NCBI RefSeq assembly: GCF_027595985.1 | Contig: NC_073304.1 | Coordinates: 47,595,137 to 47,659,136, forward strand | Reading direction: 5' to 3' | DNA length: 64,000 nucleotides | Origin: Sorex araneus | Taxonomy: Eukaryota > Chordata > Mammalia > Eulipotyphla > Soricidae | In this document: one piece after another, positions 20,610 through 32,223 of the stretch | How the letters are laid out: the number at the start of each line of letters is the position of its first letter | Numbering within the stretch: position 1 is the stretch's first letter | Position numbers and translations under genes: made by a program | The notes under the pieces: model-generated | The model's input: the letters and a program-made list of their open reading frames with translations, nothing else | Told to the model about the DNA's origin: nothing | Databases searched by the model: none

Positions 20610-20830
20610 ATTTTTTAGGATTTTAAAAATTATGTTTATTAAAATACTGTGATTTACAAAGTTATTCATAATTCAGGTATGTGAGGAATGTGATGTTCCA
20701 AATTCAATCCCACTGATATTGTCCCCAATTACCCTCCCTCCCCACAGCCTGTCCCCTTGGGCATATAACAACTTTATTTCATATTGCTTGCTGTGAGAAA
20801 ACATAAATGCAGTTACAGAAAATAATTTAA
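20610..20830 (-). mobile_element. Older shrew-lineage L1 3' end
   Basis: The T-rich start with 'actgtgatttacaaagttat', then 'attgtccccaattaccctcc' and 'ttatttcatattgcttgctg', is shared with segments at 36,285 and 52,103. The shared pattern suggests an older L1 3' UTR subfamily in minus orientation. No target duplication was found for this copy. Confidence 0.6.
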
Positions 20831-21281
20831 TATTTGAACCATTGTTAAAGATAAATTATAAATTACAGATCATAACTCAGAAGTCTGCACACACTAATGA
20901 TTAGTTGCTCACTACAGTGGATACATTTTGTTTAGTTACTGTATAAAGTTTACATAATAGGACCCAGTGAAAAAATAACTGTGAAAACTTTGGTAGACTG
21001 CAGGATAGATGTCTGCAGAATAGATCATATTTGATATGGTAAGTACAAGAAGTGTATTGTACTTTTCAAGTCAAATTGACTCAATAATATCATCTGAGAT
21101 GCTCTTTAATGGGAATAGGTACTAATGACAGTCTGATTGTCAGTGGGCTAATAAGTGAAAAACCCTACAATGATTCCTACATGGATTTGTAAGAACAAAT
21201 GACTGGAACGCTCTTCAGTGTTAGCTGCTTTTTCCATTATGAGCTGGGTTTCTTTGAAACTCTGAAGGTAATATTAATACT
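20831..21281. other. No gene seen
   Basis: AT-rich sequence with no recognised element. Confidence 0.35.
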
Positions 21282-21455
21282 GGGACTGGAAAGATAGTAC
21301 AGTGGGAAAGGTGCTTCCCTTGCACATTGCCATCCTTGGCTTATTCACCAGCACCCCAAATGTTCCTCCAAGAACCTCCAGAAGTGATCTCTGAGTACAG
21401 AGTCAAGAGTAAGCCCTGGGAACTGCCTGTCATGATCCCCAAAAAACAAGAAAAT
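21282..21455 (+). mobile_element. Diverged SINE-A
   Basis: 'gggactggaaagatagtaca', 'ggtgcttcccttgcacattg', 'gtgatctctgagtacagagt' and an A-rich end 'ccccaaaaaacaagaaaat'. Confidence 0.82.
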
Positions 21456-21479
21456 AAAATTAACAGTAATAACAGAGAT

Positions 21480-21900
21480 GAGGAGTCTGGTGGAATCTGT
21501 CCAAGGTTCATGGTGGCGATTTGGGATTGTTGGAGCAAGCGACTATCAGGGACTCTGCTTGGGCGGGCCCCAGACTGACCCGCTCCCCTCTGATTTATCC
21601 AAGTCTGTTCAGCCTTGTGCGGGTCTGAGATTACTGTGGCTTTTGATCTCTTTTGAGATTTATTTATGGGTCTCTGAAGCAAAGCCAATAAATGAACTTT
21701 TATCGCTGAGCCAGAGATGGTTTGTGGGTGTGACTCCCACATACCTAGCTTTTGGCCATTTAATTTCTCAGGAAACTTGATCCCAAGTTGTTGGGTTCAG
21801 CCAGAGGCACAGTGGCAATTTTTGGGCTGTCAGGAAGCCTGAAGGCACCATCAGCCTGCTGATGCACTCACCCTATGGATACAGATTGACCTGGATGGTG
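21480..21900. other. Possible older shrew-lineage retroelement body
   Basis: GC-richer than its surroundings. 'gagatggtttgtgggtgtga' resembles the 'cagtttgtgggtgtgacta' segment in the element at 60,531-61,323. I cannot fix its class, orientation or borders. Confidence 0.3.
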
Positions 21901-22035
21901 AATTGATTTTAATAGACATTAATTTTATTTTAAATTTTTTATTGTAGGGTCCAAATTTTAAAAGTTCCCCTTATTTTTATAATGTGAACATTGTTCACAT
22001 AAATCTGTCTTTTTAAAATGTCCTCTTTCCTTCCT

Positions 22036-22265
22036 TTTTTTTTTTTTGGTTGCTGTTGCCAGGATAACTGGGTCATCCACTTACTTGTGCTGCTTGTGCA
22101 TACTTTGTTGTGGCATGCTGGACTTCTCACACTTTATAGTGGTGTCAGAGATTCCAAAGGGAGTGCCACTTGGATCTCACTCAGCATGTGGGGTGGTGGC
22201 TGAGGGTCAAAACTCATGGCTCATGGAAGGCAAGTGCTTCACCAATGAGCTATGCACTTAGATCT
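22036..22265 (-). mobile_element. Very diverged SINE
   Basis: T-rich left end (about 22,036-22,050) and right end 'aaggcaagtgcttcaccaat' with 'gagctatgcact', a minus-oriented tRNA-like head of the older type. The middle is unrecognisable. Confidence 0.45.
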
Positions 22266-23234
22266 GTCTCAGTTGTCTCATATCTGTATCAGAGCTATCT
22301 GTGGAGCATAAACTCTTGATGAAAGAGTACTTCAAACCTATTGTTCATTGCAGCCCAACATATACAATATTTATTCTAAAAGTTGACCATCCCTAATTAT
22401 TATAGTAAACTGTGTAATAAATGTAAAAACTCAGTGTTATCAGGGTCAAATATTAACTGGGTCAGAGCAGGTTATGCTTAGGACATCTATCTCTTAGGTA
22501 CCATGAGTTTGCCTTTTATTAGGGAATGAAGAGCCACTGGGTCTAGATCAGCAGCATTTTATCAGTGTGTGGGAAGCAGACAACACAAGAATTTTATAGG
22601 TGAAAATCAACTGGCCTAGAAGTGTTGGTTTTCCTTGGATTGCTTCCAGTAGATAAACAAAGCACATGAGTCTTAGATGAAGGGTCAAGAGAAACATGAG
22701 CAGTGAATGTACAATAAAATCCTAGTCTTGAATAATTGCCTTGTAAGTGTATCCTTGTTATTTATTCACAAATGGGTTAGCACAGATTGAAATGCACAAA
22801 GTAGGAGATTCATCTGGTTTTTGTTTAAGAAAGGAAAAGAGTCATTTAGCAGCTGGATCCAAAAAGTAGGCATCATAATTTCAGTCACTCAAATAGTTGA
22901 CAGAATGCATTTAAATATGAGAGGCAGGACTAGGTTCTATCCACACCATTACCCTCTGGAAAAATCCTAAGTATGAAAAACATAAAACAACTTAGCTTTT
23001 CATCTTTCCTTTAAAAAAGTGAAGGGGTAAGTCTTTGGGCCTCCTTGGGGGCCATCTGGAAAATATCAAAGAGAACTTAGATATATTTTTTGAATTAACA
23101 TAAAAAATAGAATCTGAACTGATGGTTTATACTCTGAAAAGATCCAAATAAGGAGGTGGTTATATGCATTAGATGGTACTTTAGAGATAAGGATGCAGAA
23201 TCTAAAGGATGCTTTACAGTAGAAAAGGTCTGCA
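22266..23234. other. No gene seen
   Basis: About 970 bp of AT-rich sequence with stop codons in all frames and no clear repeat. Confidence 0.4.
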
Positions 23235-23450
23235 GCCTCTGGAGAGATAGTACAGCAGGCAGGGTGTTTGCCTTGCATGAAACCAACCCAGGTTCAAGCC
23301 CCCAGAACCTCAAAGGGTTCCCTGAGCCTTCTAGGAGTGATATCTGAGCTCAGAGTCAGGAGTAACCATAGACACTACCAGGTGTGCTCCTCCCCCCCAA
23401 AGAAAGAAGAAAGGAAACAAAAAAAGAAAAGAAAAAAGATAAAGAAAAGA
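23235..23450 (+). mobile_element. SINE-A with purine-rich tail
   Basis: 'gcctctggagagatagtaca', 'ggtgtttgccttgcatgaaa', B box 'ccaggttcaagcccc' and 'accaggtgtgctcctccccc', followed by a GA/A-rich stretch (about 23,400-23,450) that probably grew from the A tail. Confidence 0.85.
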
Positions 23451-23454
23451 TCTG

Positions 23455-23774
23455 CAACCAAAGAAATCAGAAAAATATTGCAATGGTCTAGGCCTGAGGT
23501 GACAAGGACTGAGCAAAAGTAGACCTATGAACATGGAAAATAAAAGACAGATGTGCAGTAATAAATGAAGTGAGAACTGATGAACTCAGGACAAAAATGA
23601 GTGTGAGTAGGGAAATGGATTCCAGAAGGGAAAGGCAAAGCTAAACTTGTAAAGGAGAAGATAGAAGGAAATATAAGTATGTACTTTAAAAAAATAGCAT
23701 GTTTTCATTTATTCATCTACTACATCACCTCATTCCAGAGACTATCTAAAACCATTTCTAAAATTGCATAAGAT
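23455..23774. other. No gene; possible L2 remnant at its left end
   Basis: 'atattgcaatggtctaggcc' followed by 'gaggtgacaaggac' resembles the L2 'gcaatagtccaggcgagag' segment on the + strand. The rest is unrecognised. Confidence 0.4.
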
Positions 23775-23968
23775 ATAATTAGAGAAGCTGGAGCGATGGT
23801 GCCTCGGGTAGGGTGTTCGCCTTGCACACAGCTGACCCGGGATCGATTCCTCTGCCCGACTCGGAAAGCCCAGCAAGCTACCGAGAGTATCTCGCCCGCA
23901 CGGCAGAGCCTGGCAAGCTACCCGTGGCATATTTGATATGCCAAAAACAGTAACAACATAATTAGAGA
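23775..23968 (+). mobile_element. SINE-R lacking the RTE tail, with 11 bp target duplication
   Basis: ATAATTAGAGA flanks the copy at 23,775-23,785 and 23,958-23,968. The head and body are well preserved (B box 'gggatcgattcc', two 'gcaagctac' motifs), but the copy ends directly after 'ccaaaaacagtaacaac'. The RTE-like tail is absent although the target duplication abuts the end, so the copy was inserted in this short form. The A-rich internal sequence probably served as the priming end. Confidence 0.92.
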
Positions 23969-24573
23969 GTTGGTAGGTGAAAAAATAAGCACAGGAAATT
24001 ATCAAATTCAGATATAATACTAATATATAGGTGTTTGGGTTTGCATACTGAAAACATGACTCTGTTTTCAGTTGTTTTGAAATTGTGGTGTACACCTGTT
24101 AATGTCCTGTGCATGGACCAATGCAGAACTGCCAGAGGGTTCTCAGCATCCATGAGACAGAATCTGTTGCCGTTGTTTAGAAGGAGCATAGAGTCTCAGG
24201 GTGATGAAGTTTGGATATATTCCTGTATTCACATAAAAACTATAGGTGATGTGACCCATAATGGACTTTCTAGTCTACTCTGTGAAGGAATTTGTGATCA
24301 AATAAATTTCTTCATTCGTGAGTACTGCTAGCCTGTTCCTTTCCCTGCTCCCTAGAGAGTTTCCCCGCTCTAATCATTCATGTCTCCTGACCTTTCAAAG
24401 ACTTCTCCATTTCCTACCCCTCTAGATTTTGATGATGACTAGTTGGGAGGAAAGAGAATGTAATGAGCTAAGGTTTGGGAGGGGGAACATTTTAAGAAGA
24501 ATTTAAAGGGGGAGTTTAGCCTTGTGGACTCATGGGAGTGAAGAAAGCACAAGGAGAACAAAAGGTCTTTAGA
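23969..24573. other. No gene seen
   Basis: Unique-looking sequence up to the left duplication of a large L1 insertion. The short open frames have no supporting features. Confidence 0.4.
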
Positions 24574-26811
24574 AATATGGCTGTTTCAGATTCTGGCTAT
24601 TGTAAACAGTGCTGCAATGAACATACAAATGCAGATGTCATTCCTACTATATTTTTTTGCATCTCCAGGATATATTGCTGGGTCAAATGGGAGCTCAATG
24701 TCTAATCTTCTGAGAATCGTCTATATTGTTTTCCAAAATGGCTGAATCAGTCGGCATTCCCACCAGCAGTGAAGGAGAGTCCCTTTCTCCCCACATCCAC
24801 GCCAACACTGGATGCTTTTGTTCTTTTGGATGTGGGCCAGTCTCTGTGGTGTGAGGTGATATCTCATTGTTGTTTTGCTCTGCATCTCCCTGATAATTAG
24901 TGATGAAGAGCATTTTTTCATGTGCCTTTTGGCCATTTGGATTTTTTTTAAATTTTTAATTAGTGAATCACCGTGAGGGTACAGTACAGATTTATACATT
25001 TTTGTGCTCATGTTTCCCCCATACAAAGTTCGAGAATCTTTCCCTTCACCAGTTCCCATTCTCCACCACCAGTAAACCCAGCATCCCTCCCACCCTCCCC
25101 AGTCCCGTCTCCCCCCACCCAAACTGCCACTATGGCAGGGTATTCCCTTTCGTTCTCTCTCTCTGATTAGTTGTTGTGGTTTGCACTAAAGGTGTTGAGC
25201 GGCCATTGTGTTTAGTCTCTAGTCTACATTCAGCATGTGTCACCCCTCCCCTGCATGACCTCCGACCACATTTTACTTGGTGTTTCCTTCTCTGAGTTGC
25301 CCAGAATGAGAGACCAGCCTCCAAGCCATGAAGTCAACCTCCTAGTACTTATTTCTACTATTCTTGGGTGTTAGACTCCTACTCTATTATTCTATATTTC
25401 ACAGATGAGTGCAAACTTTGCATGTCTGTCTCTCTCTTTCTGACTCATTTCACTTAGCATGATACTTTCCATGCTGATCCACTTATATGCAAACTTCATG
25501 ACCTCATTTTTTCTAACAGCTGCATAGTATTCCATTGTATAGATGTACCAAAGTTTCTTCCACCAGTCATCTGTTCTAGGGAACTCAGGTTTTTTCCAGA
25601 TTCTGGCTATTGTAAACAGTGCTGCAATGAACATAGTGCAGATGTCATTTCAACTATACTTTTTTGGCCATTTGGATTTTTTCTTTGAGAAAGTTTCTGT
25701 TCATTTAATTGCCTCATTTTCTGATGGGAATGTTTTCTTTTTGTAGAGCTCAACAAGTGCCTTGTAAATCCTTGATATCAACCCCTAATCAGATGGGTAG
25801 TGGGTGAATATCCTTTCCCATTCTGTTGATTGTCTTTGAATTCTGTTCACTGTGTCTTTCGAAGAGCAGAAGCTTCTCCGTTTGAGGTAGTCCCATCTGT
25901 TTATCTCTACTTCTACTTGCTTGGCCAGTGGAGTGTCCTCTTTAAAGATACCTTTAGCCTCAATGTCATGGAGGGTTTTGCCGACCATGTTTTCAATGTA
26001 CCTGATGGACTCTGGTCTGATGTTGAGGTTTTTAATCCATTTTGATCTGACTTTTGTGCATGGGGTTAGATAGAGGTCTGAGTCCATTTTTTTGCATTTG
26101 GTTGTCCAGTTTTGCCAGCACCATTTCTGGAAAAAATCCGAGTGCCCGAGAATAGATGACTGGCTAAAGAAACTTTGGTACATCTACACAATGGGTTATT
26201 ATGTGGCAGTTAGAAAAGATAATGTTGTGAATTTTGCATATAGATGGATCAACATGAAAAGTATCATGTTAAGAGAAATGAGTCAGAAAGAGAGGGATCA
26301 ACATAAATAAGATTGCACTTACTTGTGGAATATAAAGTTAACAGAATGAGAGACTAACACCCAAGATTATTAGAGATAAGTACTGGGAGGATTACTCCAC
26401 AGCTTAGAAGCCAGACTCACATACTGGGGGAAAAGGCAGTTCAGTTACAGAAGGGATCACCAAGTAAGGGGTGCTAGGACGATACGCTTGGGATAGGAGA
26501 TGCTCCCTGAAAGCAGATTTTAGACCAAACACGATGGTCACTTAATACCTCTATTTCAAACCACAACACCCAAAAGGAGAGAGAGAGAGAGCAAAAGGGA
26601 ATGCCCTGCCACAGAGGTGGGGTTGGGGGAGGGAGGATGGGGTTGGGATGGTAGGAGGGATGCTGGGACCAATGGAGGTGGAAAATGGGCACTGGTGGAG
26701 GAATGGATACTCAACCATTGTATCATTGAAATGCAAGTATGGAAATTTATAAATCTGTAACTGTACCTCACTGTGATTCACTAACAATAGTAAAAAAGCA
26801 ATATGACTGTT
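24574..26811. mobile_element. L1 with 5' inversion and a nested L1
   Basis: AATATGGCTGTT at 24,574-24,585 and AATATGACTGTT at 26,800-26,811 form a 12 bp target duplication with one mismatch. The left part (24,586 to about 26,130) is ORF2 sequence on the minus strand. The right part (about 26,131-26,799) is the ORF2 end and 3' UTR on the + strand, with 'LKKLWYIYTMGYYVAVRKD' encoded near 26,165. The 3' end is 'ctgtgattcactaac' and an A-rich tail. A second L1 sits inside the left part at 24,948-25,661. Minus-strand open stretches include the C-x3-C cysteine motif near 24,800. Confidence 0.92.
24927..25682 (-). mobile_element. Inner L1 insertion (about 714 bp)
   Basis: A 21 bp target repeat with core GGCCATTTGG followed by T is present at 24,927-24,947 and 25,662-25,682. 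The inserted copy runs on the minus strand from ORF2 (minus-strand open stretch 25,634-25,392, containing 'WWKKLWYIYTMEYYAAVRK') into its 3' UTR and T-rich end at the left. It is 5' truncated and not inverted. Confidence 0.93.
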
Positions 26812-27417
26812 CAGTTGAGAAATATTTATCTGGAATGGCTTCATTTAAAAATTTTAGATATTTCCCACAGATCCTGGCACAACTCTGTGATGGGAGGATG
26901 TGGGTCATGATGTCTTCGTGGATCTGTGAAGATATGCAGTGTGGCAGTAGCCATGAGCAAGATACTTGAGCTGTGTGTGGACTGGAATCACATGTCTGTG
27001 GACCAATGGCACCATTTCACTCTTATGGTTAGACGATGAGCACAACTGGTCTTGAAACCTTGGCTAGGGACTAGATTTTACACTTGAACCACTTGGGGTC
27101 TCAAATAAAGGGATAATACACTGGTGTGCATTGATTAGAAGTTGTTAGAAACAAACAAACAAATAAACAAACAAAAGCAATAAGTCTCAAGAAATAGCTT
27201 AGAAGTCTTGGGAAATAGCTTAAAACTAGATTCTGTAACAATAATAGAGTTGTCTACTGAATTTTGGTGAAGGTGGGAGGCACAAACAGTAGTGCTTAGG
27301 GGACCATGAGGTGACAGGGATGCATGCCCAGCATGCAAAAGCATGCACAGCAACTCTATGAACTATTTCCTTGGTTCTAGGGTTGTCCACATTAGAAAAT
27401 TCCAAGAGGAAGACTAC
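26812..27417. other. No gene seen
   Basis: Unique-looking sequence. A short A/C-rich run 'aaacaaacaaacaaat' lies near 27,150. Confidence 0.4.
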
Positions 27418-27580
27418 TGAAATAGCTCAATGGGCTGAGTGTATGCTTTGCATGCAGGAGACTGGATTTGATCCCCGGACCACATTATCTCAAAATTTCT
27501 GCTAGAATAATCTCTGTGCACAGAGCTGGAAGTCCCTAAGTGGCAAGAGGTGCATAGAACCCCTCCCCCCACCCCTGAAA
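27418..27580 (+). mobile_element. Older tRNA-Ala-like SINE
   Basis: 'tgagtgtatgctttgcatgc' and 'ggatttgatccccgg' closely resemble the anticodon arm and B box of tRNA-Ala(TGC). The body has 'ataatctctgtgcacagagc'. It is of an older type than SINE-A. Confidence 0.7.
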
Positions 27581-28019
27581 AGAAAAGGTAATAAAAGAAA
27601 GTGAGGAAGGAAGGAAGAGAGAAAAAGAGGAGGGAAAGAAATTCAAGATACATCCACTCTAATATTCTGCCATCCTTGTGGCAAATTGAGTTACAAGAAT
27701 TTTTTTTGGAGGGGGGCTGAGGCCTGCAATTAATGAGTTTCTATTTCTACTACTTGCTTTCCTTGTTCCATGCCTCTCAAAGAAGATGGTAGATACTGTA
27801 GGGGTGGAATGTGGTGAGGGCAGGGCAGGACAAGTTGGAAATTTTACTTGGGAATTAGAAATTGAGAAGCCATAAATTATAGAGTGTGATGATTGCATAC
27901 TGGTGGCATTTTATTCTGGTAAGTTTTTTCATTTTTATAATTTCATTAAAATATAGTGGACGAACAATAAGCTACACAAGATTAGAGAATAGTATATGCT
28001 GTTTATTTATTTATTTTTA
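27581..28019. other. No gene; purine-rich start
   Basis: A GA/A-rich run at about 27,576-27,640 follows the SINE and probably derives from its tail. The rest is unrecognised. Confidence 0.4.
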
Positions 28020-28195
28020 ATTTGGTTTTTTTTTGGTTTGTTTCTTTTTTTAAGCCACACCTGGCAGTGCTGTGTTCTGCTCTGAGTTCTGTGCCTATAG
28101 GTTACTTCCAGAGGGTACTTGGGGTACCATGTGATGATGAAAATCAAAGTGGGTTCTACTGCATATAAGGCAAGTTCTACTGGCATCTTCAATCT
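28020..28195 (-). mobile_element. Diverged SINE
   Basis: T-rich left end, then 'aagccacacctggcagtgct', 'ggttacttccagagggtact' and 'gcatataaggcaagttctac', a minus-oriented SINE with a weak head. Confidence 0.6.
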
Positions 28196-29004
28196 GAAAA
28201 TCTTTTATACAAAAAAAGCTTCATATAACTATGAAGACATCAATGAAATCATTGCCCCAGTCAAGATGATAAATTTACAGGTGGAGTTTTAAGAAAACTT
28301 GCTGTGAACCATGTGTTGTTTTTGTTTTAAGACTCACAAGAGATTGTGTTATTTTGAAATCATTTTGGTTTCTTGACAATATTGTTTAACTCAAACTCTG
28401 GGTCACTGCTTCAGAAGGGTTATGTATAATGCAGAATCAAAATGGCTGTTCCTTTGATATGCTTTAATTGAAAATATAACTTAGATATGTAATTTTGTGT
28501 CTAGCTGTGATGTAGGAGAGGGAATGAGACATAACATGGCATAATCATGCATGCCCTGGAACCCAGAGCAAAATTTTTCTTTTCTAGGAGGATGATGGAT
28601 TATGTACCTTTTGGGAAGTTCCCCTCTTGTAGCTGAGTGTTGGGTCACAGAGAGTTTGTATTACACAGAGGATTAGTTTTGGATCACAGAGAGTTGAGAG
28701 TTGTCATATTTAGAAAAAACTTGGAGTGGGATATTCGGTGTTGCTAATTAAAACCAGATCCAAGTGCTTTGGTAATCAGTAGAACTAAGGGTAAGATAAT
28801 AATCCTCTTACTGGAACTAAGGAGTTCTATCAGGACAGTTGTCTGACAGAATCAGGATGGAACAAAATCATTTTCAGAAACAATTCAAGGGATACTCTAT
28901 GAATGAGAAATCAAGATCCAATACCTTGGAAGGTCTGTGTCATCTTCAGACAGAAAACTTACAGGGTTTATATCCAGAAGTGTCTGGGAGTTCACATCAT
29001 TCAC
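28196..29004. other. No gene seen
   Basis: About 800 bp without a recognised repeat. 'gtcacagagagtt' occurs near 28,645 and, as 'atcacagagagtt', near 28,685. Confidence 0.4.
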
Positions 29005-29260
29005 AGTGATTCCTGGGGATCTGTGTAGTGCTAGGATTAAACTCAGGACCGGACCTCAAACGGATGACTGGATAAGGAAAGTATGGTACGTCTACACAAT
29101 GGAATACTACACAGTCATTAGGAAACATGAAATAATGAAATTTTCTTATAAATGAATGGGTATGGTGAATGAAATATCATGCTGGGTGAAATAAATCAGA
29201 AAGAGAGGGACAAATATAGAATAACTGCATTCATTTGTGTGATATAAAATATATATATAT
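29005..29260 (+). mobile_element. Old L1 ORF2-end fragment next to a SINE scrap
   Basis: From about 29,062, 'gatgactggataaggaaagt' and 'tctacacaatggaatactac' give the conserved L1 ORF2 C-terminal region on the + strand, reading WIRKVWYVYTMEYYTVIRK. The first 55 bp look like a minus-oriented SINE piece ('ggattaaactcaggaccgg'). A TA run near 29,250 closes it. Confidence 0.7.
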
Positions 29261-29547
29261 CTAGTATGAGACTAATATGCAGGGAAAACAGGGGCCAGTA
29301 ACTGCTGTTACTGAGTTGAAGTATATTCTCTATGAAAGAATATAGCTTTACTGCAATAAACTTGGTTGTTGTTAGAATCTTGCTAATAATTTTTTACCAT
29401 AGAGAACAAAATAAAAATGAACCTTGAAAAATTCCTAACTTTAGTATGTTACCAAGACTCAATCAGATTATACCCATAATTGTGTAAGTGCTCTACCACT
29501 GAGCCATATCCTCAGGTCAAGATGCCAATTCTTGGTGCAAGATGCCG
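29261..29547. other. No gene; SINE scrap near 29,490
   Basis: 'gtgctctaccactgagccat' near 29,490 is a piece of a minus-oriented older tRNA-like head. The rest is unrecognised. Confidence 0.4.
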
Positions 29548-29700
29548 AATTCTTGGTGCCTTGCATGTGGCTGACCCAAGTTTAATCCTTGTCATTCCAT
29601 ACAATTCGCCAGTCCTTTCCAGGGTGATCCCTGAGAGCAGAGCCAGGAGTAACTTTGAGCATTGCCATGCATGCTCACCCCAACATTCCCCCCCAAAAAA
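29548..29700 (+). mobile_element. Diverged SINE-A
   Basis: 'tggtgccttgcatgtggctg', 'gacccaagtttaatccttg', 'ccagggtgatccctgagagc' and 'agagccaggagtaactttga', then a C/A-rich end. The start of the head is missing. Confidence 0.8.
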
Positions 29701-29980
29701 AGGGAGAAAATGTGCTGAATATTGAATGGTTATTTTCTAACTAAAATTCCAAACTTCTACAACCGTGACCTTGTTATGTGAGAAGATGAATCATATATTG
29801 TTGAAGGAATCTTTATACATTAAGTCAATTATAGTGATTTACCTGGCTGGGGCTACAGTTTACAAAGCATTTATTTAGGAAATAAAACACAAAGTTGCAC
29901 TGCTTAAAATCAGAAGTTCTCAGGGAATTTTGTTTTATTTTTTCTATAACTTCGGTGGGTAGTTAATATTAGCTTCTTTT
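29701..29980. other. No gene seen
   Basis: AT-rich unique-looking sequence. Confidence 0.35.
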
Positions 29981-30821
29981 AAAAATTCAGAGTCCTTGGG
30001 CATTCCTTCAAAAATTAAAAATTGAGCTTCCATATGACCTTGCAATACCACTTCTGAGAATATATCCAGAGGGCACAAAAAAGTACAATACAAGTGACAT
30101 CTGCACCTGTACATTCATTGCAGTACTGTTCATAATAGCCAGGATATGTAAACAATCCGAGTGCCCGATAACAGACAACTGATTAAAGAAACATTGGTAC
30201 ATCTACACAATAGAATGCTATGCAGTTGTTAGGAAGGATGAAGTCATGAAATTTGCTTATAAGTAAATGGTCATGGAGTGTATTGTGCTAAGTGAAATGA
30301 ATCAGAAGAAGAGGGACAGATATAGAAGGATTGCACTCATTTGTGGAATATAAAATAACATAATATGAGACTGACACCCAAGGACAGTAGACACAAGGGC
30401 CAGGAAGATTGCTCCATAGTTTAAAGCCTGCCTCATGAGCTGGGGAAGAAGGCATCTGGCATAGAGAAGGGATCGCTAAGTCAATAATGATTGGAGGAAT
30501 CGTTTGGGATGGGCTATGTGTGCTGAAAGTAGATAAAGGACCAAAGGTGATAGACACTCAGTATCTATATTGCAAACCATAATGCCCAAAAGTAGAGAGT
30601 ATGGGGAAAATTGTCTGCCACAGAGGCAGGGGAAGGTTTGGGACTGGGGTGGGGATGGGGGAAAGATACCGGGGACATTGGTGGTGGAAAATATGCTCTG
30701 GTAGAAGGATGGGTATTGGATTATTGTATGACTGAAACTCAAACATGGAAATTCTGTAACTATATCTCACTGTGATTCAATAATAAAAAGAAAAAACTAT
30801 TAGAAAAAAAATTCAGAGTCC
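29981..30821 (+). mobile_element. L1 insertion: ORF2 end and 3' UTR, 15 bp target duplication
   Basis: AAAAATTCAGAGTCC at 29,981-29,995 recurs at 30,807-30,821. The insertion (29,996-30,806) reads + and is not inverted. It begins in ORF2 near 'attgagcttccatatgacc' and ends 'ctgtgattcaataataaaaa'. The 3' UTR has 'cataatgcccaaaagtagag', like the 41,483-42,407 copy. ORF2 is broken by several stops. Confidence 0.94.
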
Positions 30822-30884
30822 CAGGTTTAAAGCATATGACTAAGGATAAAGCGTATGACTAACATGCTTGAGGCCATGAGTAAC

Positions 30885-31275
30885 TATTTTTAATATTTTT
30901 AATTGAATCACAGTGAAATACACCATTGCAAAATTGTTCATGATTGGGTTTCAGTAATATAATGTTCGAGCATTCATCCATTCACCAGTGTACATTTTCC
31001 ACTACCAATGTCCTCAGCTACCACCTAAACCCTGCCACGCCTCCCTGCCACCAGCCTCTATGGCAGGCATTTTTCATTTTTCTTCTCTCTCTCTCTCTCC
31101 TTTTTGGTCTTATGGCTTACAAAACAGATGCTGAAAGGTATCAGTTATATCCCTTTACTTACTTTCAACAGTTCCGATCCAAAATGATCATTTCCAACTA
31201 TTATTGTCATACTGGCCCCTTCTCTATCCTAACTGCCCTTTGCCCCCCAGACACTCTTGTGGCAAGCTTCCAGCC
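30885..31275 (-). mobile_element. Older L1 3' UTR copy
   Basis: 'ttttaattgaatcacagtga', 'cattcaccagtgtacatttt', 'ctctatggcaggcatttttc' and a CT run follow the L1 3' UTR order in minus orientation. The target duplication was not resolved. Confidence 0.75.
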
Positions 31276-31711
31276 ATAGACCAGTCAGTAACACCAGGTA
31301 TTTCATCATAAAACTCGAGTTCTGGAGAATGAGACACAAACAGCTCTTTTTGCAGTGCTATAGAGGGAAATCTGGGCAGATACATCACTGTCATCAGCTC
31401 TGACCCTGAAGACTTCATGTTAAGATATGAATTCTATATACATGTGATTTTTTTGGAGGCTCAGTGTTAAGCTCATTCAACTCAGTCCTGAACCAGAAGT
31501 AAAACAAAACAGAACAGAACAAAACAAAAGCCATAGTCAATAGCAATTCAAACAATTTTAGCCATTCCTATCTTATTAGGTAAACTGAAAGCATAGTAGA
31601 TGTCAATATACTTGTATCAGGTCTCACATGTCCAAGCCCCAGCATGAGGACATTAAAGTGGTGAAGAAGGTGGGTGGGTAGAGTGGAATTCGAAGGGTGG
31701 GAGTCAATGAA
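31276..31711. other. No gene seen
   Basis: Unique-looking sequence with a short A/C-rich run near 31,500-31,530. Confidence 0.35.
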
Positions 31712-31885
31712 GAACCATAGAGACAGTACAGGAATTAAGCACTTGCCTTGGATGAGGTCAACCTTGGTTTGCATCCCAGCTCCACATATGGTTGGTCCTC
31801 TGAACACTTCCAGGAGTGATCCCTAAGGGCAGAGCCAGGAGTAAGCCCTGAGCATTGCTAAGTGTAGTATAGCCCCCAAACAAAA
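31712..31885 (+). mobile_element. Diverged SINE-A
   Basis: 'accatagagacagtacagga', 'agcacttgccttggatgagg', 'ccaggagtgatccctaaggg' and 'gagccaggagtaagccctga', with an A/C-rich end. Confidence 0.83.
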
Positions 31886-32223
31886 CTGAAAATAGAGAAG
31901 AAAGGCTTTGAATTTAAATTTGCCTGGTGGTCTCCAGGAACTTGAACAAATCACACTATCAATCTTACTGCTTGATCTCTAATGCACATATTGTACTTAC
32001 TTGAAGGAGAGGAGTAGGTTGGGGAACTTGAAATGCTCATTAATTTCTGAACCTCAGTGATCTGAATTTCTCCTCTTCAGAATGAGAGTATTTAATGATA
32101 GAATCTTTGATGCATCTAGTTGTTAGTGTTGCTGTGGAGTGTGATAGATGCTTTGTATCACATAGGAATATTTGACGAGCTGTGAAGCTCTCACCAGTGA
32201 GCTTGAAATAGTCTCAGAGAGGA
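31886..32223. other. No gene seen
   Basis: Unique-looking intergenic sequence. Confidence 0.35.
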
